From: Stutzerimonas xanthomarina DSM 18231
Lineage (GTDB): Bacteria; Pseudomonadota; Gammaproteobacteria; Pseudomonadales; Pseudomonadaceae
Direction of reading: 5' to 3'
NCBI RefSeq assembly: GCF_900129835.1
Contig: NZ_FQXA01000001.1
Coordinates: 917,940 to 981,939 of the forward strand
Length of the DNA stretch: 64,000 nt
Each line of letters begins with the position of its first letter. Position 1 is the stretch's first letter. Under the pieces are notes generated by a model, which saw only the letters and a program-made list of their open reading frames with translations, had not been told where the DNA came from and made no database searches. Shown in pieces: positions 48,829 through 63,442 of this stretch. Position numbers and translations under genes: made by a program.

Positions 48829-49617
48829 TTATGCGGTTGCACTGCGGGCGGCCCGGCGCTGGCGGCGCGACAATTCGCCCGCCAGCGCCAGATAGGCCAA
48901 AGCGCCCTTTGATTGCTTGTCATAGACCAGCGCCGGCATGCCGTGACTGGGGGCTTCGGCCAGGCGTACGTTGCGTGGAATAACGGTGTCGTAGAGCTTC
49001 TCACCGAAGTGCGCTTTCAACTGCTCGGTAACATCGTTGGTCAGGCTGCTGCGCGGGTCATACATGGTGCGCAGCAAACCCTCGATCTTCAGTGCCGGAT
49101 TCAGCGCCTGACCAATACGCTGGATCGAGTTGACCAGATCGCTGAGGCCTTCGAGCGCGTAGTACTCGCATTGCATGGGAATGATCACGCCGTCGGCCGC
49201 CGTCAGCGCATTGATCGTCAGCATCGAGAGCGAGGGCGGGCAATCGATGAGTATGTAGTCGTAATTCTCGCGCACCGGTGCCAGCGCTTCGCGCAAGCGA
49301 TTCTCTTTGGCCGGGAGGTTCAGCAAGGCGACTTCAGCGGCGGTCAGGTCGCGGTTGGCTGGCAGTAACTGATACCCGCCGTGCTCCGAGAACTGCATGG
49401 CATCGACCAAGCTGCATTCGCCGATCAACACGTCGTAGATCGAATACTCCAACGCCAACTTATCCACACCGCTGCCGGTGGTGGCGTTGCCCTGTGGATC
49501 AAGATCGATCAGCAGCACGCGGCGGCGCGTCGCCACGAGCGAAGCCGCCAGATTGATGCAGGTGGTGGTCTTGGCGACACCGCCCTTCTGGTTGGCGATG
49601 GCAAATACTTTAGCCAT
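48829..49617 (-). CDS. parA: Chromosome partitioning ATPase ParA (Soj)
   Basis: 262 residues. Deviant Walker A KGGVAKTT near the start, then LIDLDPQGNATTGSG and IDCPPSLSMLTINAL. Binds DNA in the ATP form and moves ParB-parS complexes, separating origins. 18 bases after rsmG. Confidence 0.96.
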   Translation of the reverse strand: MAKVFAIANQKGGVAKTTTCINLAASLVATRRRVLLIDLDPQGNATTGSGVDKLALEYSIYDVLIGECSLVDAMQFSEHGGYQLLPANRDLTAAEVALLNLPAKENRLREALAPVRENYDYILIDCPPSLSMLTINALTAADGVIIPMQCEYYALEGLSDLVNSIQRIGQALNPALKIEGLLRTMYDPRSSLTNDVTEQLKAHFGEKLYDTVIPRNVRLAEAPSHGMPALVYDKQSKGALAYLALAGELSRRQRRAARSATA

Positions 49618-49635
49618 GGTCAGTGTCTGTCCGGG

Positions 49636-50283
49636 TCATGAAGTGCGCCGCAGTATCAGCAGATGGCGTTGCCCTTGGCAACCTGGAACCTTGAGAACCG
49701 CACAGCAGTCCAGCTGGAAGTCCGTGGGCAAAGCCTGCAGCTCGTCGTCCGGATGCACGCCCTTCATGGCTAGCCAGCGGGTATCAGCATCGCTGAGATG
49801 GCGCGTCCAATTTGCAAAATCTTCAAGCGAGCTAAACGCCCTCGAGGTGATATCAGAGAACGGCTGCGGCGGAGTGAACTGCTCGACGCGGCTGTGGACA
49901 ACTTCAACGTTGGTGAGTTTCAGCTCTAGCTTTACCTGAGTGAGAAAGCGCGTCTTCTTGCCATTGGAGTCGAGCAGGGTGAAGTTGCGCTCGGGAAACA
50001 TGATCGCCAACGGAATGCCAGGCATGCCGCCACCGCTCCCCACATCAAGCCAGCGCGCACCGCCCTGCTCGGCTTGTGGCACTACGCTAAGGCTGTCGAG
50101 CAGATGTCTGGAGACCATCTCCGCCGGGTCGCGCACAGCGGTCAGGTTGTAAGCCTTGTTCCACTTTGTCAGCAGCGCGAGATAGTCCATCAGCTGTTGT
50201 TGCTGAAGGCTGCTCAGGTCGAGCCCCAGCTGTAATGCACCTAGCCTTAGCTCATCAGCAAGGTTGGCCAATTCCGTTGCCAT
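49636..50283 (-). CDS. rsmG: 16S rRNA (guanine-527 N7) methyltransferase
   Basis: 215 residues. SAM-binding loop [18 protein letters not shown] and [19 protein letters not shown], the family signature. Its ATG overlaps the last base of the mnmG stop (TGATG), so the two are coupled. Confidence 0.95.
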   Translation of the reverse strand: MATELANLADELRLGALQLGLDLSSLQQQQLMDYLALLTKWNKAYNLTAVRDPAEMVSRHLLDSLSVVPQAEQGGARWLDVGSGGGMPGIPLAIMFPERNFTLLDSNGKKTRFLTQVKLELKLTNVEVVHSRVEQFTPPQPFSDITSRAFSSLEDFANWTRHLSDADTRWLAMKGVHPDDELQALPTDFQLDCCAVLKVPGCQGQRHLLILRRTS

Positions 50284-52175
50284 CAAGCGCTCTGCTCCAG
50301 CTTCTGCCCAGCACTGCGTTTTTTCAAATGAATCATCAGCAGCGAAACTGCAGCCGGCGTGACGCCAGGAATCCGGGAGGCTTGCCCGAGGGTCTCGGGT
50401 CGGGCCTGGGACAGCTTGTGCTGGATCTCTTTCGACAACCCGGAAATGCCCGAGTAATCCAGCTCGGCGGGTAGCACGATGGACTCGCTGGCCCGCAAGC
50501 GAAGGATTTCCTCCTGCTGACGGTCAATGTAGCCGGCATACTTGGTCTTGATCTCTACCTGCTCGGCGACCTGCGGGTCTTCAGCACCACCGCCAGTGAG
50601 TTGCATGAGGCCCCGATAATCGATTTCCGGGCGCGCCAGGAGATTCAGCAGGTTGTATTCATGGGTCAGCGGGGTCCCGAAACGCTCGGCGATCGCATCG
50701 CCTTGCTCGGTTCCAGGGCGAACCCAGGTGCCCTTGAGGCGTTGTTCTTCCTGCACGATGCTCTCGCGCTTGCGTTCGAACGCAGCCCAACGTAGGTCGT
50801 CGACCAAGCCCAACTCCCGTCCTTTTTCGGTCAACCGCAAATCAGCGTTGTCCTCACGCAGAATCAGTCGATATTCGGCGCGCGACGTGAACATTCGATA
50901 CGGTTCCTGCGTCCCGAGCGTGATCAGGTCATCGACCAGTACGCCGAGATAAGCTTCGTCCCGCCGTGGGCACCAGCTTTCCAGCCCCTTGGCGCGCAGC
51001 GCGGCATTGGCTCCCGCGAGCAAGCCCTGGGCGCCGGCTTCTTCGTAACCGGTCGTCCCGTTGATCTGTCCGGCGAAGAAAAGACCCGCAATCACCTTGG
51101 TTTCCAGGCTGTATTTCAGGTCGCGCGGATCGAAGTAATCGTATTCGATGGCATAGCCGGGACGCACGATGTGCGCCTGCTCCATGCCGCGAATGCTTTG
51201 AACGATCTGCAGCTGCACGTCAAAGGGCAACGAAGTCGAAATGCCGTTCGGGTAAAGCTCATGGGTGGTCAGGCCTTCGGGCTCGATGAAGACCTGATGG
51301 CTGTCCTTGTCGGCAAAACGATGAATCTTGTCTTCGATCGACGGGCAATAGCGCGGTCCCACACCCTCGATGACACCGGAATACATCGGTGATCGATCAA
51401 GGTTGGCGGCGATGATTTCGTGAGTGCGCGCGTTGGTGTGAGTGATCCAGCAGCTCACTTGTCGCGGATGCTGCGCGGCGTGACCGAGAAAGGACATGGG
51501 AGGGATCGGCGTGTCGCCCGGTTGCTCGGTCATCACCGAAAAATCGACGCTGCGACCATCGACTCGCGGAGGTGTACCGGTCTTCAGGCGGCCAACCCGT
51601 AAAGGGAGCTCGCGCAGACGTTTGGCCAAAGCAATCGAGGGAGGATCGCCAGCCCTACCGCCAGAATAATTCTGCAAACCAATGTGGATAAGTCCGCCAA
51701 GGAAGGTACCGGTTGTCAGTACAACCGATTCGGCGAAAAAACGCAGGCCCATCTGGGTAACCACGCCCTTGACCTGATCTGCCTCTACGATCAAATCGTC
51801 CGCCGCCTGCTGAAATATCCACAGGTTCGGTTGGTTTTCCAATACCTCACGAACAGCGGCCTTGTACAAAACGCGATCAGCCTGGGCGCGGGTTGCCCGC
51901 ACAGCTGGGCCTTTGCGGCTGTTGAGTACTCGAAACTGGATTCCGCTGCGGTCGGTGGCGGTCGCCATGACGCCGCCGAGCGCGTCGATTTCCTTCACCA
52001 AATGACTTTTGCCGATGCCACCAATGGCTGGATTGCAGCTCATTTGCCCCAGCGTTTCGACATTGTGGGTCAGCAAGAGTGTTTTTACGCCGATTCGAGC
52101 GGCTGCTAGCGCAGCTTCGGTACCGGCATGGCCGCCGCCGATAACGATGACGTCAAAACGGGAAGGGAAATCCAC
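50283..52175 (-). CDS. mnmG: tRNA uridine-34 carboxymethylaminomethyl synthesis enzyme
   Basis: 630 residues from GTG at 52175 ([15 protein letters not shown]), the length I know for Pseudomonas, with GAGG 6 bases upstream. FAD-binding [13 protein letters not shown], the conserved [14 protein letters not shown] and the C-terminal helical MnmE-binding region are present. Works with MnmE, encoded upstream at 52782, to modify wobble uridines. It is not directly linked to mnmE: a 606-base gap lies between. Confidence 0.95.
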   Translation of the reverse strand: MDFPSRFDVIVIGGGHAGTEAALAAARIGVKTLLLTHNVETLGQMSCNPAIGGIGKSHLVKEIDALGGVMATATDRSGIQFRVLNSRKGPAVRATRAQADRVLYKAAVREVLENQPNLWIFQQAADDLIVEADQVKGVVTQMGLRFFAESVVLTTGTFLGGLIHIGLQNYSGGRAGDPPSIALAKRLRELPLRVGRLKTGTPPRVDGRSVDFSVMTEQPGDTPIPPMSFLGHAAQHPRQVSCWITHTNARTHEIIAANLDRSPMYSGVIEGVGPRYCPSIEDKIHRFADKDSHQVFIEPEGLTTHELYPNGISTSLPFDVQLQIVQSIRGMEQAHIVRPGYAIEYDYFDPRDLKYSLETKVIAGLFFAGQINGTTGYEEAGAQGLLAGANAALRAKGLESWCPRRDEAYLGVLVDDLITLGTQEPYRMFTSRAEYRLILREDNADLRLTEKGRELGLVDDLRWAAFERKRESIVQEEQRLKGTWVRPGTEQGDAIAERFGTPLTHEYNLLNLLARPEIDYRGLMQLTGGGAEDPQVAEQVEIKTKYAGYIDRQQEEILRLRASESIVLPAELDYSGISGLSKEIQHKLSQARPETLGQASRIPGVTPAAVSLLMIHLKKRSAGQKLEQSA

Positions 52176-52781
52176 CACGCACCTCGTGCCTGTTTGGTTG
52201 AGTCTCAGCAAGCTCGCCAGTATAGGCACTCGGTGAGCATGAAAGAAGGCCTCCTGAACAAAAAATGATCAGTAATGACCTTGTCTTGCTGGAGCCAAGG
52301 ATTAAATAAAAAAACAAAGAAATTATTTAAAGCTTGTTTTTATGTTTATAACTATGCAGGCAATATCTGTGGATACATTCCTGTAGTTCTTGCAAATAGT
52401 GGGCTACAGCCAAACTAAACACTGTGCTCAGCTGAGGTATAGCCGGTGGACGCCCCGTTAACACCCTGTGCATGAAACGTGATGTTATCCACAAGGGTAC
52501 GAAACCTGGCGTTTCCGCACTGTTTATTAACCGGGTTCGTCTTGAGTTTTCCACAGAGCTTAAATCGGCTCGCTGGCTAAACCGAACCACTCGCTCTGCA
52601 ACAATCAGTCGATCAGAGAATACGAGCGAGGATAAGGCTGAGCACCCGAAGCAGCTGGGCGCGTGATGGCAATCAAGCCAAACGTCTCCAGGCGGGGTCT
52701 GGAAAGGAGGCCGCGTCTGCCCGACTCAACGCCAGGACAGCGCTGAGGTGAATGTTCGAAGAAGAGGACCCTATTGGCTGA
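52176..52781. other. mnmG-mnmE gap with AT-rich tract and DnaA boxes
   Basis: 606 bases without a supportable gene; small open frames on both strands show no family features. It has a strongly AT-rich tract (about 52295-52352). A perfect DnaA box TTATCCACA lies at 52485-52493, with two one-mismatch boxes at 52368-52376 (minus) and 52547-52555 (TTTTCCACA). The arrangement resembles the oriC at 56.7-57.2 kb. Pseudomonads are reported to have a second origin-like element near here. Role not provable from sequence. Confidence 0.6.
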
Positions 52782-54149
52782 CTATTTGCCGATGCAAAAG
52801 CTGGAGAAGATGCGGCCCAGCAAATCGTCTGAGCTGAATGTACCTGTGATCTCGCCAAGTGCCTGCTGCGCCTGCCGAAGGTCTTCAGCCAGCAGCTCGC
52901 CTGCGCCTGCCTGTGTTAACTGAGCATGACCGTGCTCCAAGTGCTCAGCGGCCTTGCGTAGCGCGTCCAGGTGCCTGCGCCTGGCGCTGAAGGCGCTTTC
53001 CGCTGTCTGGTCATAGCCCATGCAGTGCTTGAGATGCCCACGAAGCATCTCAAGGCCCTCACCAGAGCGGGCGGACAAGCTGAGCGTCGTATGCCCGTCC
53101 GGGTCGACTGAGAGCGCGACCACGTCGCCGGTGAGGTCGGCCTTGTTGCGAATGACCGTAGTCTTGGCAGGATCAGGCATCGTTAGCAGCAGGTCAGGCC
53201 AATGGGACTCATCATCAAGGACAGAGGTCGCACTGGCATCGACCACCAGCAGCACACGGTCAGCATCCTGTATGGCTTTGATCGCTCGCTCCACCCCGAT
53301 CCGCTCCACCTGGTCCTCTGTACTACGCAGTCCGGCGGTATCGATTATGTGCAATGGCATCCCATCAATCTGAATATGTTCTTTCAGCAGGTCTCGTGTC
53401 GTGCCGGCAATATCTGTCACGATCGCCGCCTCCCGCCCCGCCAGGGCGTTGAGCAGGCTTGATTTTCCGGCATTGGGGCGCCCAGCGATGACCACGTTCA
53501 TTCCGTCACGCAGCAAAGCCCCCTGCCCAGCCTCGCGTAGTACTGTGGATAACTCAGCGCGAACCTGCTCAAGCAGCGCGAGCACCCGGCCGTCCGCGAG
53601 GAAGTCGATTTCTTCTTCTGGAAAATCGATCGCCGCTTCGACGTAAATGCGTAGCTGCACGAGGCTTTCGGTGAGGTTATGTACGCGACGGGAAAAATCT
53701 CCCTGCAGCGACCGTACCGCGTTTCGTGCTGCTTGCGCCGAGCTCGCCTCGATCAGGTCAGCGATCGCCTCTGCTTGAGCCAGGTCCAACTTGTCGTTAA
53801 GAAACGCTCGTTCGCTGAACTCGCCGGGCCGAGCCGGCCGGATCCCAAGCTCTACGCAACGTTGCAACAACATGTCCATCACGACCGGCCCGCCATGGCC
53901 CTGGAGTTCCAGCACATCCTCGCCGGTAAATGAGTGGGGGCCGGGGAAGAACAGCATCAACCCTTCATCAATAACCTCTCCGTCATCGGCATGGAAGGGG
54001 CCGTAGTGCGCATGACGAGGAAGTGGCTCGCGGCCGCTGAGTGTGATCGCAACAGCTTTGGCTCGGGGCCCTGAAACGCGTACGACACCAATCCCACCAC
54101 GACCAGGTGCTGTGGCGACGGCAGCGATGGTCTCGCGATCTTGGCTCAT
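52782..54149 (-). CDS. mnmE: tRNA modification GTPase MnmE
   Basis: 455 residues from [27 protein letters not shown]; the frame is open upstream but GGAGAG precedes this ATG. The GTPase domain has [28 protein letters not shown] and NKADL. The end FCIGK carries the functional Cys. Acts with MnmG. Confidence 0.96.
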   Translation of the reverse strand: MSQDRETIAAVATAPGRGGIGVVRVSGPRAKAVAITLSGREPLPRHAHYGPFHADDGEVIDEGLMLFFPGPHSFTGEDVLELQGHGGPVVMDMLLQRCVELGIRPARPGEFSERAFLNDKLDLAQAEAIADLIEASSAQAARNAVRSLQGDFSRRVHNLTESLVQLRIYVEAAIDFPEEEIDFLADGRVLALLEQVRAELSTVLREAGQGALLRDGMNVVIAGRPNAGKSSLLNALAGREAAIVTDIAGTTRDLLKEHIQIDGMPLHIIDTAGLRSTEDQVERIGVERAIKAIQDADRVLLVVDASATSVLDDESHWPDLLLTMPDPAKTTVIRNKADLTGDVVALSVDPDGHTTLSLSARSGEGLEMLRGHLKHCMGYDQTAESAFSARRRHLDALRKAAEHLEHGHAQLTQAGAGELLAEDLRQAQQALGEITGTFSSDDLLGRIFSSFCIGK

Positions 54150-54177
54150 CAGACTCTCCCAGGTATCGATAATGCAA

Positions 54178-54199
54178 AACGCCCCAATCAAGGGGCGTT
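54178..54199 (-). terminator. Terminator between yidC and mnmE
   Basis: Stem AACGCCCC / GGGGCGTT, loop of 6; the minus strand continues TTTTGC. It separates yidC from the mnmE start 28 bases further on. Confidence 0.8.
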
Positions 54200-54216
54200 C
54201 TGTTCACTTCGACGGA

Positions 54217-55893
54217 TCAGGTTGCGCTGGCAGCCTGTCCGGTGATCTTGCGGGTAATGTACCACTGCTGCGCAATCGACAAACAGTTGTTGACGACCCA
54301 GTACAGCACCAGACCTGCCGGGAACCAGAGGAAGAAAAAGGTGAAAATAATCGGCAGCAGCTTCATCACCTTGGCTTGCATCGGATCCGGTGGCGTGGGG
54401 TTCAATTGCTGCTGGATGAACATGGTCACGCCCATGATGATCGGCAGGATGAAGAACGGATCCTTGATAGACAGGTCAGTGATCCAGAACATCCAGGGCG
54501 CCTGACGCATTTCAACGCTTTCCAGCAGTACCCAGTACAAAGCGAGAAAGACCGGCATCTGCACGACGATCGGCAAGCAGCCGCCCAGCGGATTGATCTT
54601 CTCCTTCTTGTACAGCTCCATCATCGCCTGGGACATCTTCTGGCGGTCGTCGCCGAACTGCTCCTTGAGCGCCTGCATTTTCGGCGATACCGCCCGCATG
54701 CGTGCCATCGACCTGTAACTGGCTGCCGAGAGCGGGAAGAACGCCAGCTTAATCACGATAGTCAGCGCAATGATCGACCAGCCCCAGTTACCCAGGAGTG
54801 CGTGGATATTCTGCAGTAGCCAGAAGATGGGTTGGGCGATGAACCAGAGAATGCCGTAGTCGACCGTCAGGCGGAGGCCTGGCGACAGCTCTTCCAGTTG
54901 ATCCTGGCTCTTCGGACCGGCGTACAGCGTGGCGTATGTTTCACCTTGGCCACCCGGCGCCACCGAAACAGCGGGTCCGGTGAAGCCAATGATGTAGTTG
55001 CCTTGGCTGTCCTTGCGCGTCTGAACGACGTTGGTCTGATCAGGCGCTGGGATCCAGGCTGTCACGAAGTAGTGCTGCAACCAGGCGATCCATCCGCCCT
55101 CGACAGTCTTCTTCAGGCTTTTGTCGTCCATGTCACCCATGGAAACCTTGGTGTATGGCTCATCCTTGGTCCAGAGCGCAGCCCCAAGATAGGTAGCTGT
55201 ACCCGTTGCGGTGCTGGAAGAAGGATCTTTGCTGTCATCGCGCTTGAGCTGGCCGAACATGTGCCCGGTCCAGGGCTTTTCGCTTTGATTGTTGATCAGG
55301 TAGCGCACACCAAGATCGTAATCACCACGCTTGAAGGTAAAACGCTTGGTGTATTCGATACCGTCTTCGCTGTAGTTCAGATCGACGACAAGCTGGTCCT
55401 GATTCTCGCCCAGCTGATACTGCTGTTGCGCGCTGCGATACAGCGGACGGCCGCTGGCTTTGTCCGGGCCGTCACCGATCAACCCGCTCTGTGCTTCATA
55501 GGTGCGCTCGCCGCTGCGCTCGAAAAGCTGGAACGGGACGTCAGGCCGATCCTGACGACGCGGGAACTCAGGTAAGCGTAGATCCACGATATCGCCGCCG
55601 CGTGGATCGATCGCAAGATCCAGAACATCGGTGCGTACGTGAATCAGCTGAGAACTGGCCTGGGTCTCGGGAACCGCGCTTGCCATCGGCTCACTGCTTA
55701 CAGCAGGAATATCGCCCTGTCCGTTTTCGTTGCTGGCGGTGGCCGGAACAGAGGGAAGCTGTGCGGCTGAAGACTGTTCTAGGCGGGTCTCGTCAGGGAT
55801 GGCGGTCTGACCGTAGTCCTGGTTCCACTGCAAAACCATCAGGTAAGCAACGACTGCCAGGGCGACAAGCAGGATCGAGCGTTTGATATCCAT
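54217..55893 (-). CDS. yidC: Membrane protein insertase YidC
   Basis: 558 residues. An N-terminal membrane anchor (ILLVALAVVAYLMVLQW) is followed by a large periplasmic beta domain (about 60-340). The conserved five-helix core has WGWSIIALTIVIKLAFFPLSAASYRSMARM, KKEKINPLGGCLPIVVQMPVFLALYWVLLESVEM and FFLWFPAGLVLYWVVNNCLSIAQQW. It inserts proteins, including F0 subunits encoded nearby. 2 bases after yidD. Confidence 0.96.
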   Translation of the reverse strand: MDIKRSILLVALAVVAYLMVLQWNQDYGQTAIPDETRLEQSSAAQLPSVPATASNENGQGDIPAVSSEPMASAVPETQASSQLIHVRTDVLDLAIDPRGGDIVDLRLPEFPRRQDRPDVPFQLFERSGERTYEAQSGLIGDGPDKASGRPLYRSAQQQYQLGENQDQLVVDLNYSEDGIEYTKRFTFKRGDYDLGVRYLINNQSEKPWTGHMFGQLKRDDSKDPSSSTATGTATYLGAALWTKDEPYTKVSMGDMDDKSLKKTVEGGWIAWLQHYFVTAWIPAPDQTNVVQTRKDSQGNYIIGFTGPAVSVAPGGQGETYATLYAGPKSQDQLEELSPGLRLTVDYGILWFIAQPIFWLLQNIHALLGNWGWSIIALTIVIKLAFFPLSAASYRSMARMRAVSPKMQALKEQFGDDRQKMSQAMMELYKKEKINPLGGCLPIVVQMPVFLALYWVLLESVEMRQAPWMFWITDLSIKDPFFILPIIMGVTMFIQQQLNPTPPDPMQAKVMKLLPIIFTFFFLWFPAGLVLYWVVNNCLSIAQQWYITRKITGQAASAT

Positions 55894-55895
55894 GG

Positions 55896-56141
55896 TTACT
55901 CGGTCATCGAAGATGAATTGGAGGGGGTGTTGGAAGGCACGGGATCATAGCCGCCCGGATTCCATGGATGGCAACGGCCAAGCCTGCGCAGGCTCAGCCA
56001 GCCACCGCGCAGCAAGCCATGCGTTTCAATGGCCTCTTGTGCGTAGCAGGAGCAAGTTGGGTAAAAGCGGCAGTGACTGGCCATCATCGGACTGATGGCG
56101 TACCGGTAGAAGCGGATGGGGACAAGCGCGAGCTTACGCAT
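55896..56141 (-). CDS. yidD: Membrane protein insertion efficiency factor YidD
   Basis: 81 residues from [19 protein letters not shown], the normal size. [19 protein letters not shown] and [14 protein letters not shown] are the family signature with three Cys. Overlaps the rnpA end by 8 bases. Confidence 0.93.
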   Translation of the reverse strand: MRKLALVPIRFYRYAISPMMASHCRFYPTCSCYAQEAIETHGLLRGGWLSLRRLGRCHPWNPGGYDPVPSNTPSNSSSMTE

Positions 56142-56526
56142 CAGCGGGGCTGCTCTGGACCTGATTCGTGTCCGGCACAGGGGTACGAGCCAAGCGTCTC
56201 CAGAGTTTGGCAAACTGCTTTGCCAGTTCTGGGTTATCCAGTTCCGCTAAACCCTTGCGTGCGATGACCACGATGTCCCACCCCGTCAACTCCATCTGAT
56301 GGAGACGAAAGGTTTCACGCAGTTGCCGCTTGATGCGATTGCGTTCTACCGAGAGCTTGACGCTCTTCTTGCCAATCACCAATCCGATTCGCGGATGTGG
56401 CAATTGATTTTCGCGCACCAGTAGCAGGATGTTCCTGCCCGGTAACTTACCGGAAGGGGAGTCGAAGACAGCCTTGAACTGGCTCGGGGTCAGCAGACGC
56501 TTTTCCCGACCGAAGTCTCGACTCAC
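56134..56526 (-). CDS. rnpA: Ribonuclease P protein subunit
   Basis: 130 residues. RNR motif region [17 protein letters not shown] and the opening [14 protein letters not shown]. It binds the RNase P RNA to mature tRNA 5' ends. 17 bases after rpmH. Confidence 0.95.
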   Translation of the reverse strand: MSRDFGREKRLLTPSQFKAVFDSPSGKLPGRNILLLVRENQLPHPRIGLVIGKKSVKLSVERNRIKRQLRETFRLHQMELTGWDIVVIARKGLAELDNPELAKQFAKLWRRLARTPVPDTNQVQSSPADA

Positions 56527-56543
56527 TACCTGTTCCGGCGTCT

Positions 56544-56678
56544 TCAGACTGCCAGACGCTTACGGCCTTTGGCGCGGCGACGCGACAGGACGGCCCGGCC
56601 GTTTTTGGTAGCCATACGAGCACGGAAACCGTGGGTGCGAGCGCGCTTGAGGGTGCTGGGTTGGAAAGTGCGTTTCAT
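56544..56678 (-). CDS. rpmH: 50S ribosomal protein L34
   Basis: 44 residues: [44 protein letters not shown], essentially identical to all Pseudomonas L34. Standard first gene of the rpmH-rnpA-yidD-yidC run; its promoter must lie in the oriC region. Confidence 0.97.
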   Translation of the reverse strand: MKRTFQPSTLKRARTHGFRARMATKNGRAVLSRRRAKGRKRLAV

Positions 56679-57191
56679 GATGCGTTACCTGGTGATCCAT
56701 TGCGGGCCGGAATGGCCCCCTTTTAAGAGACCGGCGATTGTAGAGAAGCTGGGCGGTGAGGTCAATTTCCAACCAACATCGTTCAGGCATAAGAGGAATA
56801 GATAAAGAAAGAAGATAAAGATCTTCTTAATGCAATGGTTATAGATGGTGGTGCCGTTTTCTGTGGACAGCTCAGTGAAGGCCCGGATCCACGCGGGTTT
56901 CAGCGGTCCAGAACCTTCTGCTTAAACGGTGCGTATGCGGTGGAACCTCGTTGGGTTACCTGTGGATTAAACGCTGCGTTATCCACAGCTAGGGTTATTC
57001 ATTACGCTGTGCACAGGCTTTTCCAATGCTCTAAGGGTGTCTTATCAACAGGTCTTAGCCGGGCTGATCACGGTTTGCCAAAACTCTATGATTGCGCGTT
57101 TGCCTTACATAACGCTGCCTGACTGTGGATAACTGATTAGCTCAGGGCTACAATGAGCTCCGTTTTAAGCTCGCCAGCTGTAGGAGACTCT
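56679..57191. other. oriC: Chromosomal replication origin oriC
   Basis: 513 bases between divergent rpmH and dnaA. DnaA boxes: TTATCCACA at 56979-56987 (+), its complement TGTGGATAA at 57124-57132, TTATCAACA at 57042-57050 and TGTGGATTA at 56961-56969. An AT/purine-rich stretch (about 56783-56835) on the rpmH side is the likely unwinding element. Gene context is exactly that of Pseudomonas origins. The promoters of rpmH and dnaA are also here. Confidence 0.93.
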
Positions 57192-58652
57192 GTGTCGGTG
57201 GAATTATGGCAGCAGTGCGTTGACCTCTTGAGAGATGAGCTGCCGGCCCAGCAATTCAATACCTGGATTCGTCCGCTTCAAGTCGAAGCTGATGGAGATG
57301 AATTGCGGGTCTATGCACCGAACCGCTTCGTTCTGGATTGGGTTAACGAAAAGTATTTTTCGCGCTTGATGGAATTGTTATCCGAACGTGCACCGGGGCA
57401 GGCGCCCTCTTTGTCCTTGCTGATTGGTAGCAGACGAACGGCTTCTACGCGTCCGGCCGCCGGTTCGGTTTCTCGTTCTCAGTCACAGGTCGGCGCTCCT
57501 GCTGCCGCGGCACCACCTGCTGCTTCATCCTACGAACCGGCTGCTGTGGTTTCCGCTGAGCCTGTCGCACCGCCAAGCGCGCCTTCTCGCCCTGTTGAAC
57601 GCAACGTGCAAGTCGAAGGTGGACTGAAGCACACCAGCTATCTAAATCGCACGTTTACCTTTGAGAATTTCGTCGAAGGTAAGTCCAACCAACTCGCGCG
57701 GGCAGCTGCCTGGCAGGTTGCGGACAATCCCAAGCATGGCTACAACCCGTTGTTTCTTTATGGCGGCGTAGGGCTTGGCAAGACTCACCTGATGCACGCG
57801 GTTGGCAACCATCTGTTGAAGAAGAACCCCAACGCCAAGGTGGTTTACCTCCATTCCGAGCGGTTCGTCGCGGACATGGTCAAGGCGTTGCAGCTCAACG
57901 CGATCAACGAGTTCAAACGCTTCTACCGTTCGGTGGATGCGTTGCTGATCGACGATATTCAGTTCTTCGCAAAAAAAGAGCGGTCGCAGGAAGAGTTTTT
58001 TCACACGTTCAACGCATTGCTAGAAGGTGGGCAGCAGGTAATTCTCACCAGTGACCGCTACCCGAAGGAGATCGACGGGCTCGAAGAGCGGTTGAAGTCA
58101 CGCTTTGGCTGGGGGCTGACGGTGGCTGTCGAGCCACCGGAACTGGAAACCCGCGTCGCAATCCTGATGAAGAAGGCAGATCAGGCGAACGTCGAGCTAC
58201 CCCATGATGCTGCGTTCTTCATTGCGCAGCGCATCCGTTCGAACGTCCGCGAGCTGGAAGGTGCGCTGAAACGCGTGATCGCCCACGCCCACTTCATGGG
58301 GCGGGACATTACGATCGAGCTGATTCGCGAGTCGCTGAAAGACTTGCTCGCCCTCCAGGACAAGCTCGTAAGTGTTGATAATATTCAGCGCACCGTCGCG
58401 GAATACTACAAAATCAAGATATCCGACCTTCTTTCGAAAAGACGCTCGCGTTCGGTCGCAAGGCCTCGGCAGGTCGCGATGGCATTGTCGAAAGAACTCA
58501 CCAATCACAGCCTGCCGGAAATCGGTGACGCCTTTGGTGGGCGCGATCACACGACGGTGTTGCACGCCTGTCGTAAAATCGCAGAACTTCGCGAATTGGA
58601 CGCTGATATTCGTGAAGATTACAAGAATCTGCTGCGTACATTGACAACCTGA
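57192..58652 (+). CDS. dnaA: Replication initiator DnaA
   Basis: 486 residues from GTG at 57192 ([13 protein letters not shown]) with GGAG 6 bases upstream; a frame-open ATG at 57153 gives 13 extra residues not found in relatives. A variable Pro/Ala linker at 90-150 comes first. The AAA+ core has [10 protein letters not shown] and LLIDDIQFF. Domain IV ends with [22 protein letters not shown] and [11 protein letters not shown] for box binding. It unwinds oriC and represses its own promoter. Confidence 0.97.
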   Translation: MSVELWQQCVDLLRDELPAQQFNTWIRPLQVEADGDELRVYAPNRFVLDWVNEKYFSRLMELLSERAPGQAPSLSLLIGSRRTASTRPAAGSVSRSQSQVGAPAAAAPPAASSYEPAAVVSAEPVAPPSAPSRPVERNVQVEGGLKHTSYLNRTFTFENFVEGKSNQLARAAAWQVADNPKHGYNPLFLYGGVGLGKTHLMHAVGNHLLKKNPNAKVVYLHSERFVADMVKALQLNAINEFKRFYRSVDALLIDDIQFFAKKERSQEEFFHTFNALLEGGQQVILTSDRYPKEIDGLEERLKSRFGWGLTVAVEPPELETRVAILMKKADQANVELPHDAAFFIAQRIRSNVRELEGALKRVIAHAHFMGRDITIELIRESLKDLLALQDKLVSVDNIQRTVAEYYKIKISDLLSKRRSRSVARPRQVAMALSKELTNHSLPEIGDAFGGRDHTTVLHACRKIAELRELDADIREDYKNLLRTLTT

Positions 58653-58689
58653 ACAGACTGCAGCCATTTAATAGGCAAGGGACCAGACC

Positions 58690-59793
58690 ATGCATTTCAC
58701 TATTCAGCGCGAAGCCTTGTTGAAACCTCTGCAGCTGGTCGCCGGCGTCGTCGAGCGTCGCCAGACGTTGCCGGTATTATCGAACGTATTGCTGGTGGTT
58801 GAAGACCATCAGCTGTCGCTTACCGGCACCGATCTTGAAGTTGAGCTGGTCGGGCGCGTCGCCCTGGAAGATGCATCCGAGCCAGGCGAAATTACAGTGC
58901 CGGCGCGCAAACTGATGGACATCTGCAAGAGCCTTCAGCCTGACGCGCTCATCGATATTCGCCTGGATGATCAGAAGATCGTGATCAAGTCGGGGCGCAG
59001 CCGCTTCTCTCTTTCGACCTTGCCGGCTAATGATTTTCCGACAGTTGAAGAAGGTCCGGGCTCGCTGAATTTTAGTGTCAACCAGGGCAAGATGCGCCGT
59101 CTTATCGAGCGTAGCAGCTTCGCCATGGCACAGCAGGATGTGCGCTACTACCTAAACGGCATGCTCATCGAGGTTTCCAGCGGCATGTTGCGCGCGGTTG
59201 CAACCGATGGGCATCGTTTGGCTATGTGTTCCATGCAAGCCGGCATCGATCAGCCCGACCGACATCAGGTCATCGTCCCACGTAAGGGCATTCTAGAGCT
59301 GGCAAGGCTACTGACGGATCAGGATGGTGAGGTCAGCATCGTTCTAGGCCAACATCACATTCGAGCCACCACAGGCGAATTTACTTTTACCTCCAAACTC
59401 GTCGATGGGAAATTTCCCGACTACGAGCGCGTCCTGCCCCGTGGTGGCGACAAACTGGTGGTGGGTGAGCGTCAGACATTGCGCGAAGCGTTCAGCCGTA
59501 CGGCAATTCTTTCCAATGAAAAGTATCGCGGCATTCGGCTGCAGTTGGAATCGGGACTGCTGAAAATTCAGGCGAACAACCCCGAGCAGGAAGAAGCAGA
59601 AGAAGAAGTCGCTGTGGACTATTCCGGCGGTGCTCTGGAAATTGGTTTTAATGTCAGCTACCTGCTGGACGTGTTGAGCGTCATGACGACTGATCAGGTC
59701 CGCTTAATTCTGTCCGATGCTAATAGCAGCGCTTTGGTTCAGGAATACGATAACGACGATTCGGCCTACGTCGTCATGCCAATGCGCCTGTAA
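58690..59793 (+). CDS. dnaN: DNA polymerase III sliding clamp beta
   Basis: 367 residues, three clamp domains. Begins MHFTIQREALLKPLQLVAGVVERRQTLPVLSN and ends YVVMPMRL, both canonical. Ring around DNA that tethers polymerase. 37 bases after dnaA. Confidence 0.97.
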   Translation: MHFTIQREALLKPLQLVAGVVERRQTLPVLSNVLLVVEDHQLSLTGTDLEVELVGRVALEDASEPGEITVPARKLMDICKSLQPDALIDIRLDDQKIVIKSGRSRFSLSTLPANDFPTVEEGPGSLNFSVNQGKMRRLIERSSFAMAQQDVRYYLNGMLIEVSSGMLRAVATDGHRLAMCSMQAGIDQPDRHQVIVPRKGILELARLLTDQDGEVSIVLGQHHIRATTGEFTFTSKLVDGKFPDYERVLPRGGDKLVVGERQTLREAFSRTAILSNEKYRGIRLQLESGLLKIQANNPEQEEAEEEVAVDYSGGALEIGFNVSYLLDVLSVMTTDQVRLILSDANSSALVQEYDNDDSAYVVMPMRL

Positions 59794-59804
59794 TCCCCTA
59801 TTGA

Positions 59805-63328
<3,524 letters not shown>

Positions 63329-63365
63329 TTCTTCTTCTTTTGTAGAGTAAGTGTTGTACCAAAAG

Positions 63366-63387
63366 CCCGGCGTGAGCCGGGTTTTTT
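63366..63387 (+). terminator. Terminator of gyrB
   Basis: Stem CCCGGC / GCCGGG, loop GTGA, then TTTTTT. The next base begins a parS site. Confidence 0.92.
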
Positions 63388-63401
63388 GTTCCACGTGGAA
63401 C
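63388..63401. other. Perfect parS palindrome
   Basis: GTTCCACGTGGAAC, fully symmetric, directly after the gyrB terminator. Confidence 0.92.
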
Positions 63402-63405
63402 GACG

Positions 63406-63442
63406 ATAGCTTCAGTCGATGGTGTTCCTAGCTTTAATCAAT
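63406..63442 (+). promoter_or_regulatory. OxyR-type site before ahpF
   Basis: Four quarter sites ATAG-CGAT and CTAG-CAAT with the spacing of the classical OxyR element match 16 of 20 fixed positions (ATAGnTnnnAnCTAT twice, 7 bases apart). A -35 TTTTCA (63442-63447) abuts it and a -10 TATGCT lies at 63466-63471, spacing 18. This is where an activator of class OxyR should sit. Confidence 0.65.

Noticed and set aside
52327..52666. Small overlapping open frames in the mnmG-mnmE gap
   Set aside because: No ribosome sites or family features, and they run through DnaA boxes.
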